Positions 1 to 6,633 of a stretch of 11,006 bases of DNA are shown here, piece by piece (the stretch's first letter is position 1; every line of letters begins with the position of its first letter). A model generated the notes under the pieces. That model did no database searches. It was not told the DNA's origin and saw only the letters and a list, made by a program, of their open reading frames with translations. Position numbers and translations under genes: made by a program. Source of the DNA: Flavobacteriales bacterium (lineage in GTDB: Bacteria > Bacteroidota > Bacteroidia > Flavobacteriales_D > Parvicellaceae); NCBI GenBank assembly GCA_026993705.1, contig JALWSJ010000415.1, positions 1 through 11,006 on the forward strand, written 5' to 3'.

Positions 1-42
1 CACTAAGTTAACACATATTTTATAAACAAATACTTATTGAAA

Positions 43-651
43 ATGAAAACACTAAAAATTAGTGCAATTTTAATTGCAACATTCTTATTTACTTCATGCG
101 GAGGAAATGAAAAACACGAACCTGCAAATCATGAAAATGGATTACATCAAACAACTGAGCAGCACGCGGATGCAATACCTGAAGAACATCACGGACAAGC
201 ATCTGTGGCAGCAGTAGAAGGAGAAGAACCAAATGCTTTACAATTAGCTATGTCTTTAGATGACTTTAGTACATTGGTAGCTGCTATTCAAGCGGCCGGT
301 GTAGAGGATGCTGTTGTAAACGCTGGTCCATTAACAATCTTCGCACCTTTAAATAGTGCTTTTGATAAGTTGCCGGAAGGAACGGTTGAAACATTGTTAA
401 AACCAGAAAACAAAGGTAAATTGGCTTTTATTTTAACAAATCATGTTGCTCCATCAAACTATCCTCTTCACCAATTAAAGAAAGAAGCAAAAAAAGGAAG
501 AAAATTATATATGGCTTCAGGGGAATACTTACCTGTAGAAGTTAAAGACGGAGATGTGTATGTAGCAGGAACAAAAATTTTAAAATCAGTAAAAGTTAGT
601 AACGGTTGGGTACACGTTATAGATGACGTAATTGTACCAGCTGAAAAATAA
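43..651 (+). CDS. Fasciclin (FAS1) domain lipoprotein with His-rich linker
   Basis: Predicted 202-residue envelope lipoprotein. Residues 1-19 form a lipoprotein signal peptide ending in the lipobox F-T-S-C, with Cys19 as the lipidated residue. Residues 22-60 are a charged, probably disordered linker with six His (25, 30, 35, 41, 49, 50). One FAS1 domain fills residues about 66-200, with the typical first conserved box LTIFAPLNSAFDKLP (97-111) and the second box VHVIDDVIVP (190-199). An in-frame TTG lies two codons upstream at 37, but ATG43 gives a normal signal peptide start and is preferred. FAS1 domains are usually adhesion or ligand-binding modules; the role in a nos cluster is unknown. 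The position 26 nt ahead of a cytochrome c gene with the same lipobox-plus-His layout suggests a shared envelope function, perhaps copper handling or scaffolding of the reductase (inference). Family assignment is firm; function is not. Confidence 0.88.
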   Translation: MKTLKISAILIATFLFTSCGGNEKHEPANHENGLHQTTEQHADAIPEEHHGQASVAAVEGEEPNALQLAMSLDDFSTLVAAIQAAGVEDAVVNAGPLTIFAPLNSAFDKLPEGTVETLLKPENKGKLAFILTNHVAPSNYPLHQLKKEAKKGRKLYMASGEYLPVEVKDGDVYVAGTKILKSVKVSNGWVHVIDDVIVPAEK

Positions 652-677
652 ATAAAATATAAATACTTATTTAACCT

Positions 678-1178
678 ATGAAAATCAAATTTATAGCCAT
701 TGCTTTATTAACAAGCACAATGATTAGCTGTGGGGGAAGTGACAAACATGAAACTTCAACAGAACACGCTAAACACGAAGAAACTTCACACCACGAAGAA
801 GCTAAACCGGAAGAACATCACGAAGAAAAAAATGCTACAGTTGAAGATGACGGCAAGGGAGTTGGACCTGTAACATCGGTTGAAGTGAGTGATGAAATTG
901 ATGAAGCTTTAGCAGAAAAAGGGAAAGAACTTTTTAAAGCAAACTGTGTAGCTTGTCACAAAATCGGAAAACGTTTTGTCGGGCCTGCGCTTAAAGGTGT
1001 TACGCAAAGAAGAAAACCTGAGTGGATTATGAATATGATTCTTAATCCGGAAGGAATGGTCGCAGAAGACCCAACGGCAAAAGCACTTTTACAAGAATAT
1101 AGTGCACCTATGGCAAATCAAAGTTTAACAGAAGATGAAGCGAGAGCTATCTATGAGTTCTTTAGAACCAAAAATTAA
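678..1178 (+). CDS. Monohaem cytochrome c lipoprotein, candidate electron donor to NosZ
   Basis: Predicted 166-residue lipid-anchored cytochrome c. The signal peptide ends in the lipobox M-I-S-C (Cys18). Residues 21-65 form a Glu/His-rich linker with seven His (24, 30, 33, 38, 39, 47, 48). A class I cytochrome c domain covers about residues 72-164. The haem motif is C90-V-A-C93-H94, followed by the usual VGPALKGV segment. The likely distal haem ligand is Met145 in APMANQSLTEDEARAIYEFF, the standard C-terminal ligand loop and helix. It starts 26 nt after the fasciclin gene, so the two are probably co-transcribed, and it lies directly upstream of nosZ. Clade II nos clusters commonly carry their own c-type cytochromes, and this one is placed to reduce the CuA site of NosZ on the membrane surface (inference). 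Domain assignment is sure; the partner is not shown by sequence. Confidence 0.92.
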   Translation: MKIKFIAIALLTSTMISCGGSDKHETSTEHAKHEETSHHEEAKPEEHHEEKNATVEDDGKGVGPVTSVEVSDEIDEALAEKGKELFKANCVACHKIGKRFVGPALKGVTQRRKPEWIMNMILNPEGMVAEDPTAKALLQEYSAPMANQSLTEDEARAIYEFFRTKN

Positions 1179-1189
1179 TGAGATAACTT

Positions 1190-1235
1190 AATATACCTTC
1201 TATTTTATCATGCGAAATAAAATGGGAGGTATATT
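1190..1235 (+). promoter_or_regulatory. Long hairpin between cytochrome c gene and nosZ
   Basis: The two 19-nt arms 1190-1208 and 1217-1235 pair along their whole length, with only two G-U wobbles in the RNA, around an 8-nt loop CATGCGAA. It starts 12 nt after the cytochrome c stop codon. No T tract follows the right arm, so it is not a standard intrinsic terminator. It could partly terminate transcription, or protect or process the mRNA so that nosZ accumulates independently of the upstream genes. The structure is seen directly; the role is inferred. Confidence 0.6.
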
Positions 1236-1299
1236 ATATTTAATATGAAGTTAATTTTTTATAACTTCTTTAATATAGTAAACAACAAAACAACAGAAT

Positions 1300-3309
1300 A
1301 TGAAAACAATTTTTAAACCTATGTTTGCGTTTGCAACGGTCTCATTATTGATGGCAAGTTGCGGAGGAAATATAGAAGCAAAACATGCGAAACACCATAA
1401 TTCAGATGGTGGTGGGGCACTTTCTGGAAGTGTCGCTGAAAAAGTATATGTAAAACCGGGAGATTGGGATGAGTATTATGCCTTTCTTTCCGGAGGATTC
1501 AGTGGTCAACTATCCGTTTACGGTTTGCCGTCAGGTAGATTATTTAGAGTTATTCCCGTTTTCTCTCAAGACCCAGAAAAAGGTTATGGTTACAACGAAG
1601 AAACTAAACCAATGCTTAATACCTCACATGGATTTGTTCCTTGGGGAGATTTACACCACCCAGATATTTCTCAAACCAACGGAGAGTTAGATGGTCGTTG
1701 GGTATTTGCTAACGAAAATAACACTCCAAGGGTAGCAAGAATTAGTCTTAAAACTTTTGAAACAGAAGAAATTCTTGAAATACCTAACTCAGCAGGTAAT
1801 CATAGTTCAAGTTTTGTAACAGAAAACACAGAGTATATCGTTTGTGGAACTAGATTTGCTGTGCCTGCACCACAAAAAGATATGCCAATTAAAGATTATA
1901 AAGGTAACTTTAAAGGTTCTTTATCTTTTGTGAAAATAGACCAAGAAACAGGACATATGAACATTGCATTCCAAGTTAGAATGCCAGGTTTCAACTTCGA
2001 TTTAGCTCACCCAGGTAGAGGTAAATCTCATGGTTGGATGTTCTTTTCATCATACAACACAGAGGAAGCTCACACCATGTTAGAAGTTAACGCTTCTCAA
2101 AATGATAAAGATTTTATTACAGCTATCAACTGGAAAAAAATCGAAGAGTATATCGCAAATGGTGCAGGAACTAAAGAACCTGCTAAATATGCTCACAACA
2201 CTTGGAACGATGATGAACATAGAGCCGTATCTGTAATGGAGAATGAAGTATTGATTATCAACCCTGAAGAAGTTCCAGGAGCAATTTACTTCTTACCTAC
2301 TCCAAAATCACCTCATGGTTGTGATGTTGATCCAACAGGAGAATACATCATTGGTAGTGGTAAATTAGCTGCTGCAATGACTGTACATTCATTCACTAAA
2401 ATGCAAAAAGCTATTGAAGATAAAGCATTTGACGGAGAAGCTTACGGTATTCCAATCTTGAAATTTGAAGCGATTAACTATGGTACTTTAGAGCAACCGG
2501 GGTTAGGACCTTTGCATACAGAGTTTGATACTAGAGGTAATGCTTATACCACATTCTTTATTTCTTCGGAAGTGGTTAAATGGAATGTTAAAGACCTAAA
2601 AGTTGTTGACAGACATCCTGTTTATTACTCTGTAGGACACTTAATGATACCAGGAGGGAACTCAAGAAAACCATTTGATAAATACTTAGTTGCAATGAAC
2701 AAAATTACTAAAGACCGTTATTTACCAACAGGTCCAGAAGTTTGTCAATCAGCTCAGTTGTTTGATATATCTGGTGAAAAACTGGAATTACTTTTAGATT
2801 TCCCTACTATTGGTGAACCTCACTACGCTGCGGGTTGTCCAGCAGACTTAATTGCAGACAAATCTCAAAAAATCTTCAAATTAGAAGATAACAAACACCC
2901 TTATGCTGTTAAGAGCGAAGCTGAAACAAAAGTAGTTAGAGAAGGAAAAAATGTACATATTTATATGTCGATGATTCGTTCTCACTTCTCTCCTGATAAC
3001 ATCGAAGGTATCAAAGTTGGTGCCAAAGTTTATTTCCACGTTACTAACTTAGAGCAAGATTACGATGTGCCTCACGGAATTTCAATGATTGGAGCTAACG
3101 CTTCTGAGTTATTGATTATGCCAGGTAGAACAGAAACTTTTGTTTGGGAACCTAAAGAAGTGGGTGTATGGCCTTTCTACTGTACAGATTTCTGTTCGGC
3201 ACTTCACCAAGAGATGCAAGGTTACGTGAGAGTTTCTCCTGCTAATTCAAATGTTCCAATTTCATTTACTTTAGATGATGAAGTTCCAGGAACAGAAGAA
3301 GAACTATAA
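1300..3309 (+). CDS. nosZ: Nitrous oxide reductase, clade II (Sec-type), lipoprotein form
   Basis: 669-residue multicopper enzyme that reduces N2O to N2 in the periplasmic space. Residues 1-21 are a lipoprotein signal peptide with lipobox L-M-A-S-C (Cys21). There is no twin-arginine motif, which fits clade II. A short His patch (H29, H32, H33) follows the lipid site. The seven-bladed propeller covers about residues 50-530. Candidate CuZ ligands lie in DLHHPD (H119, H120), LAHPGRGKSHG (H236, H244), SPHG (H339), PLHTEFD (H406) and VGHLMIPGG (H447). The C-terminal cupredoxin domain (about 540-648) carries the full CuA set H592, C628, C632, H636 and M639 in CTDFCSALHQEM. Length and motifs are complete, so the gene looks functional. 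Codon use in the middle of the gene leans to GGT, GCT, GTT and AGA, suggesting high expression (inference). It has its own downstream terminator. The lipid anchor is the unusual point. Confidence 0.98.
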   Translation: MKTIFKPMFAFATVSLLMASCGGNIEAKHAKHHNSDGGGALSGSVAEKVYVKPGDWDEYYAFLSGGFSGQLSVYGLPSGRLFRVIPVFSQDPEKGYGYNEETKPMLNTSHGFVPWGDLHHPDISQTNGELDGRWVFANENNTPRVARISLKTFETEEILEIPNSAGNHSSSFVTENTEYIVCGTRFAVPAPQKDMPIKDYKGNFKGSLSFVKIDQETGHMNIAFQVRMPGFNFDLAHPGRGKSHGWMFFSSYNTEEAHTMLEVNASQNDKDFITAINWKKIEEYIANGAGTKEPAKYAHNTWNDDEHRAVSVMENEVLIINPEEVPGAIYFLPTPKSPHGCDVDPTGEYIIGSGKLAAAMTVHSFTKMQKAIEDKAFDGEAYGIPILKFEAINYGTLEQPGLGPLHTEFDTRGNAYTTFFISSEVVKWNVKDLKVVDRHPVYYSVGHLMIPGGNSRKPFDKYLVAMNKITKDRYLPTGPEVCQSAQLFDISGEKLELLLDFPTIGEPHYAAGCPADLIADKSQKIFKLEDNKHPYAVKSEAETKVVREGKNVHIYMSMIRSHFSPDNIEGIKVGAKVYFHVTNLEQDYDVPHGISMIGANASELLIMPGRTETFVWEPKEVGVWPFYCTDFCSALHQEMQGYVRVSPANSNVPISFTLDDEVPGTEEEL

Positions 3310-3344
3310 GAAACAACTTATAGAAATTATACACAATTAAAACT

Positions 3345-3381
3345 AAAGGGCGGTAGTATTATGCTACTACCGCCCTTTTTT
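3345..3381 (+). terminator. Intrinsic terminator after nosZ
   Basis: A perfect 14-bp stem with arms 3345-3358 and 3365-3378 contains the GC-rich core GGGCGGTAGTA, has a 6-nt loop TTATGC and runs into a T6 tract at 3376-3381. It lies 35 nt after the nosZ stop. This is a textbook Rho-independent terminator and implies that nosZ transcription largely ends here. Confidence 0.93.
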
Positions 3382-3393
3382 AATACCTTATCG

Positions 3394-3425
3394 TTGATTT
3401 ATAATCAATTATATAGCTAACTTTT
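3394..3425 (+). promoter_or_regulatory. Possible promoter with overlapping palindrome upstream of the nosB-like gene
   Basis: TTG at 3394-3396 is followed after 21 nt by TAACTTTT (3418-3425), close to the Bacteroidota arrangement of TTG, 17-23 nt, TAnnTTTG. The TTG is the left end of a palindrome TTGATTTATAATCAA (3394-3408), whose half-sites TTGAT and ATCAA match those of FNR/CRP-family boxes, though separated by 5 rather than 4 nt. Position after the nosZ terminator and before the next gene supports a new transcription start. In AT-rich DNA both matches could arise by chance. Confidence 0.3.
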
Positions 3426-3486
3426 AATCCCCTAACAAGCATAAAACACTACAACACTATATAACAACTATAAAAAATAAAAAATT

Positions 3487-4110
3487 ATGAAATCTAGAAT
3501 ATTAATGGTAGTGGGGAGTTTGCTTCTTTTAGCTTTATTTTATTATCCGCTTTGGAAAATAACTCTTATCGCACCACAATATCCGGAACCGTTAGGGTTG
3601 AATATACATATTAATAAACTTTCCGATGGCGTACAATTTAATGATGTCAACAACATCGATTTATTAAATCACTATATTGGAATGCACCATTTGCCTTCAG
3701 CTGCCAATGTGAAGAAGGGAGTAGTAGAAGACTTTGCTGAATTTACTTATATGCCAATTATTGTAGGTCTATTTATTCTTTTAGGTTTGGTTATAGCAAT
3801 TATCAATAAAAAGAATTTATACCTCGCTTGGTTTGCTATTGTGAGTATAGCCGGTTTGTTAGGTCTGTTTGACTTTTATAGTTGGCTACAAAAATATGGA
3901 AGTGAATTAGATCCCAATGCTATCTTAAAGATGACAGATCCTAAAACTGGTGAAATCATGGCATATAATCCTCCAATTTACGGATACAAACAAATGCTAA
4001 ATTTTGAAGTCTATTCTTATCCGGCTCAAGGTGCTTATTATATTATGGTTGCACTTGCTTTAGCTGTGATTGCATGGTATATTTATCCTAAACCGGAAAA
4101 TCAAATCTAA
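3487..4110 (+). CDS. nosB: Four-helix membrane protein at the nosB position
   Basis: 207-residue integral membrane protein of unknown biochemical function. Predicted membrane helices lie at residues about 5-23, 88-107, 111-133 and 181-200. Two larger soluble loops (24-87 and 134-180) would lie on the same side. The first loop contains LLNHYIGMHHLP with three His and a Met, a possible metal or haem contact. Atypical (clade II) nos clusters usually carry a conserved polytopic membrane protein called NosB just downstream of nosZ. The symbol is given on position and topology, not on a sequence match I could verify. It sits between two terminators and so may be transcribed on its own, from a start near 3394-3425. 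A role in electron transfer or in NosZ maturation is inferred only from context. Confidence 0.6.
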   Translation: MKSRILMVVGSLLLLALFYYPLWKITLIAPQYPEPLGLNIHINKLSDGVQFNDVNNIDLLNHYIGMHHLPSAANVKKGVVEDFAEFTYMPIIVGLFILLGLVIAIINKKNLYLAWFAIVSIAGLLGLFDFYSWLQKYGSELDPNAILKMTDPKTGEIMAYNPPIYGYKQMLNFEVYSYPAQGAYYIMVALALAVIAWYIYPKPENQI

Positions 4111-4160
4111 TTAAAAATGTTAATAAGTTAAAAAATGACTTGTTAATTGGTTAAATAAGG

Positions 4161-4199
4161 AAAAACGAGTATAGAAATGAAAGTATATACTCGTTTTTT
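4161..4199 (+). terminator. Intrinsic terminator after the nosB-like gene
   Basis: Arms 4161-4173 (AAAAACGAGTATA) and 4186-4198 pair perfectly over 13 bp around a 12-nt loop and end in a T6 run. A weaker 9-bp hairpin with one G-U pair (4120-4128 with 4138-4146) lies just upstream. The A-rich left arm and T-rich right arm mean it could act in both directions. It ends 28 nt before nosL. Confidence 0.85.
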
Positions 4200-4202
4200 G
4201 TT

Positions 4203-4210
4203 TACTTTCG
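4203..4210 (+). promoter_or_regulatory. Candidate -7 element for nosL-nosD-nosF-nosY
   Basis: TACTTTCG differs by one base from the Bacteroidota -7 consensus TAnnTTTG. It lies directly after the upstream terminator and 16 nt before the nosL ATG, which would leave a very short leader. No good TTG is seen 17-23 nt upstream, where the terminator hairpin lies, so the call rests on the -7 match and the position. Confidence 0.4.
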
Positions 4211-4226
4211 CACAACATTTTTTTAT

Positions 4227-4664
4227 ATGAAATTAATTCTTTTTTTCTCGATAATTACAACGCTATTAATGAACTCATGTAGCGTTGAACCTGCTCCTAT
4301 TCAATATGGAGATGACCATTGTAACTTCTGCGACATGACCGTAGTGGATAAAACACACGCGGCAGAATACACTACTAAAAAAGGGAAATCTTACGTATTC
4401 GATGCCATCGAATGTATGGTCAACCAAATGAAACAAAAAAATAACGAAGATAAAATGGCTTTTATACTGGTTGCCGATTATTCTCATCCGGGTACTTTAA
4501 TAGATGCTAAAACAGCTACGTTTATAATTACTCCCGAGATTAAAAGTCCGATGGGTGCTAATATTTCTGCACTACCAGATACTAAAACAGCTCAAGAGCT
4601 TCAAGTTAAATATGGAGGTGAATTATATAATTGGGAACAACTTAAAGACAAATTCAAAAAATAA
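4227..4664 (+). CDS. nosL: NosL copper-binding lipoprotein
   Basis: 145-residue outer-leaflet or periplasmic lipoprotein, the Cu(I) chaperone that feeds the NosDFY machine during assembly of the NosZ copper sites. The signal peptide ends with L-M-N-S-C (Cys18). The NosL signature is present as H31-C32-N-F-C35-D-M37, with the conserved Cys/Met copper ligands. The second family landmark SPMGANISAL (107-116) includes Met109, and a further Cys63 is in DAIECM. Length is in the normal range for the family. It starts a new transcription unit after a terminator and is followed by nosD after 30 nt. In many clusters nosL comes last, whereas here it leads the assembly genes. Confidence 0.95.
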   Translation: MKLILFFSIITTLLMNSCSVEPAPIQYGDDHCNFCDMTVVDKTHAAEYTTKKGKSYVFDAIECMVNQMKQKNNEDKMAFILVADYSHPGTLIDAKTATFIITPEIKSPMGANISALPDTKTAQELQVKYGGELYNWEQLKDKFKK

Positions 4665-4694
4665 TTTTTCCTTACTAATTTTTACGCCTACAAA

Positions 4695-5933
4695 ATGAAA
4701 AAGTATTTATCTACACTAATACTTTGCTCTATTCTTCTAATCCAAGCTCAAGCAAAAACCATAACCGTTTGTATCGACTGTTCTGTACATACCATTCAAG
4801 AAGGTATAGATAAGGCAGAAAACGGGGATTCGGTTGTAGTAAATTCCGGAATCTATAAAGAACACAATATTCAACTAGACAAAAGTATTTTCCTACTAGG
4901 TAAAAACAACCCTATTATAGACGGCGAAAACAAAGCTTATGTTCTAATCGTTCAAGCCGATAATTTTACAATTTCAGGTTTTACTATACAAAACGTAGAA
5001 CAAAGTTATACAAAAGACTATTCTGCCGTAAAAATAATGCGAAGCAAAAATTTTGTTTTTGAAAACAACACCCTTAAAAATGTATTCTTTGGTTTAGTAG
5101 TTGAAAAATCAAAATACGGACTAATCAAAAACAATAATATTTCAGGTAATGCCGTACAAGAAGCTAGTTCAGGAAATGGAGTTCATATGTGGCACTGCAA
5201 AAAAATGCGAGTAGAACAAAACAAAGTACATCACCTTCGGGATGGTTTGTATTTTGAATTTGTCAGCGACAGTCATATTTCTCATAATACAAGCACAGAA
5301 AATATTCGTTATGGTTTGCACTTTATGTTTTCCAATAACGACGAGTATCACCACAATGAATTTCATAAAAACGGTGCCGGTGTAGCAGTCATGTTTTCTA
5401 AATTTATCATCATGCATCACAACACCTTTCATTTTAATTGGGGAACAGCTTCCTACGGACTTTTACTCAAGGAAATATACGATGCCGATATTCACCACAA
5501 TTATTTCGAACAAAATACCATTGGAATCAACATAGACGGATGCAACAGAATAAAATATGAACATAATTATTTTGTACGAAACGGTTGGGCTTTAAAATTT
5601 ACGGGTGGTTGTTATGGCAACGTATTTCGTTTCAATAATTTTATGTCTAACTCCTTTGATTTATCGTACAACAGTAAACTTAACGATAACGGATTCGAGG
5701 CCAATTATTGGAGCGACTATACTGGTTACGACTTAAACAAAGACGGCATTGGAGACGTTCCCTATCGTCCTGTAAAATTATTTTCATACATCGTAAACAC
5801 AACACCCGAGACACTCATCTTATTAAGAAGTTTATTTGTTGACATCATCAATTTTTCCGAGAAAGTTTCTCCTATCTTTACCCCTGATGAATTAGTTGAC
5901 AACAAACCTATAATGAAAGAAATTCATGATTAA
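4695..5933 (+). CDS. nosD: NosD periplasmic beta-helix copper-site maturation protein
   Basis: 412-residue exported protein required to build the CuZ cluster of NosZ. It is the periplasmic partner of the NosFY ABC transporter and receives copper from NosL. Residues 1-20 are a Sec signal peptide with a probable cut after A-Q-A; there is no lipobox. The body is a right-handed parallel beta-helix of CASH/PbH1 repeats from about 30 to 345, seen as recurring N-N-x-I/F and GL/GI turns. Family landmarks are DGLYFEFVSDSHISHN (183-198), YGLHFMFSNN (206-215) and ANYWSDYTGYDLNKDGIGD (336-354). The protein is unusually rich in His in the middle turns (H167, H179, H180, H219, H220, H241, H242, H267, H268). 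Its last 8 nt overlap the nosF start. Confidence 0.96.
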   Translation: MKKYLSTLILCSILLIQAQAKTITVCIDCSVHTIQEGIDKAENGDSVVVNSGIYKEHNIQLDKSIFLLGKNNPIIDGENKAYVLIVQADNFTISGFTIQNVEQSYTKDYSAVKIMRSKNFVFENNTLKNVFFGLVVEKSKYGLIKNNNISGNAVQEASSGNGVHMWHCKKMRVEQNKVHHLRDGLYFEFVSDSHISHNTSTENIRYGLHFMFSNNDEYHHNEFHKNGAGVAVMFSKFIIMHHNTFHFNWGTASYGLLLKEIYDADIHHNYFEQNTIGINIDGCNRIKYEHNYFVRNGWALKFTGGCYGNVFRFNNFMSNSFDLSYNSKLNDNGFEANYWSDYTGYDLNKDGIGDVPYRPVKLFSYIVNTTPETLILLRSLFVDIINFSEKVSPIFTPDELVDNKPIMKEIHD

Positions 5934-6633
5934 TATAAAACATTTATACAAGAAATTTGGTCAGCTAACCGTTTTGAATAACCTTGATTTGGAAATAAAA
6001 AACGGAGGTGTCTTTGCCATCTTAGGACCAAACGGATCAGGAAAAACAACCCTAATAAAATCTATTTTGGGAATGGTTATTCCCAACAAAGGAGAAATCT
6101 ATTTCAAAGGCGAAAGTATTCTACACAAATGGGAGTACAGAAATAATCTAAACTATCTACCACAGATAGCTAATTTTCCTGCCAATCTAAGCGTTATTGA
6201 ACTTATAAATATGGTAAAGAATATACGCCAAGAAACCACAAATGAAAAAGAATTGATAGATCTCTTTGGCTTAAAACCTTTTCTAAAACAAAAACTAGGC
6301 AACCTTTCTGGAGGAACAAAACAAAAAGTAAACATCGTACTTACTTTTATGTTTGATAACGATTTAATCATATTAGATGAACCTACAACAGGATTAGACC
6401 CAATCGCTTTAATTTACCTAAAAGAACTCATCCAAAAAGAAAGAGAAAAAGGAAAAACCATTTTGATAACAAGCCACATCATGAGCTTTGTGGAAGAAAT
6501 ATCAGACGAAATCGTATTCTTACTTGACGGTAAAATATACTTTAAAGGCAGTATAGAAAACCTCAAGAAAGAAACCAATAGCGAATCATTAGAAATAGCC
6601 ATCGCCAACCTAATCAAAAAACAATATGCTTAA
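5926..6633 (+). CDS. nosF: NosF, ATPase of the NosDFY ABC machine
   Basis: 235-residue cytoplasmic ABC ATPase that powers NosY/NosD in copper-site assembly of nitrous oxide reductase. Walker A is GPNGSGKTT (34-42), the Q-loop is Q80, the signature is LSGGTKQ (127-133), Walker B is LIILDEP (147-153) and the H-loop is H184. All catalytic residues are intact. It is shorter at the C terminus than the roughly 300-residue proteobacterial NosF proteins. The start ATG5926 lies inside the end of nosD in an 8-nt overlap (ATGATTAA), pointing to translational coupling. The same overlap pattern joins it to nosY. Confidence 0.95.
   Translation: MINIKHLYKKFGQLTVLNNLDLEIKNGGVFAILGPNGSGKTTLIKSILGMVIPNKGEIYFKGESILHKWEYRNNLNYLPQIANFPANLSVIELINMVKNIRQETTNEKELIDLFGLKPFLKQKLGNLSGGTKQKVNIVLTFMFDNDLIILDEPTTGLDPIALIYLKELIQKEREKGKTILITSHIMSFVEEISDEIVFLLDGKIYFKGSIENLKKETNSESLEIAIANLIKKQYA

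Noticed and set aside
1469..1690. Plus-strand open frame of 73 codons inside nosZ
   Set aside because: It lies wholly within the unmistakable nosZ frame and has no domain or leader of its own.
4275..4487. Minus-strand open frame opposite nosL
   Set aside because: Shadow of the nosL coding sequence, including its copper motif; no promoter or family resemblance.
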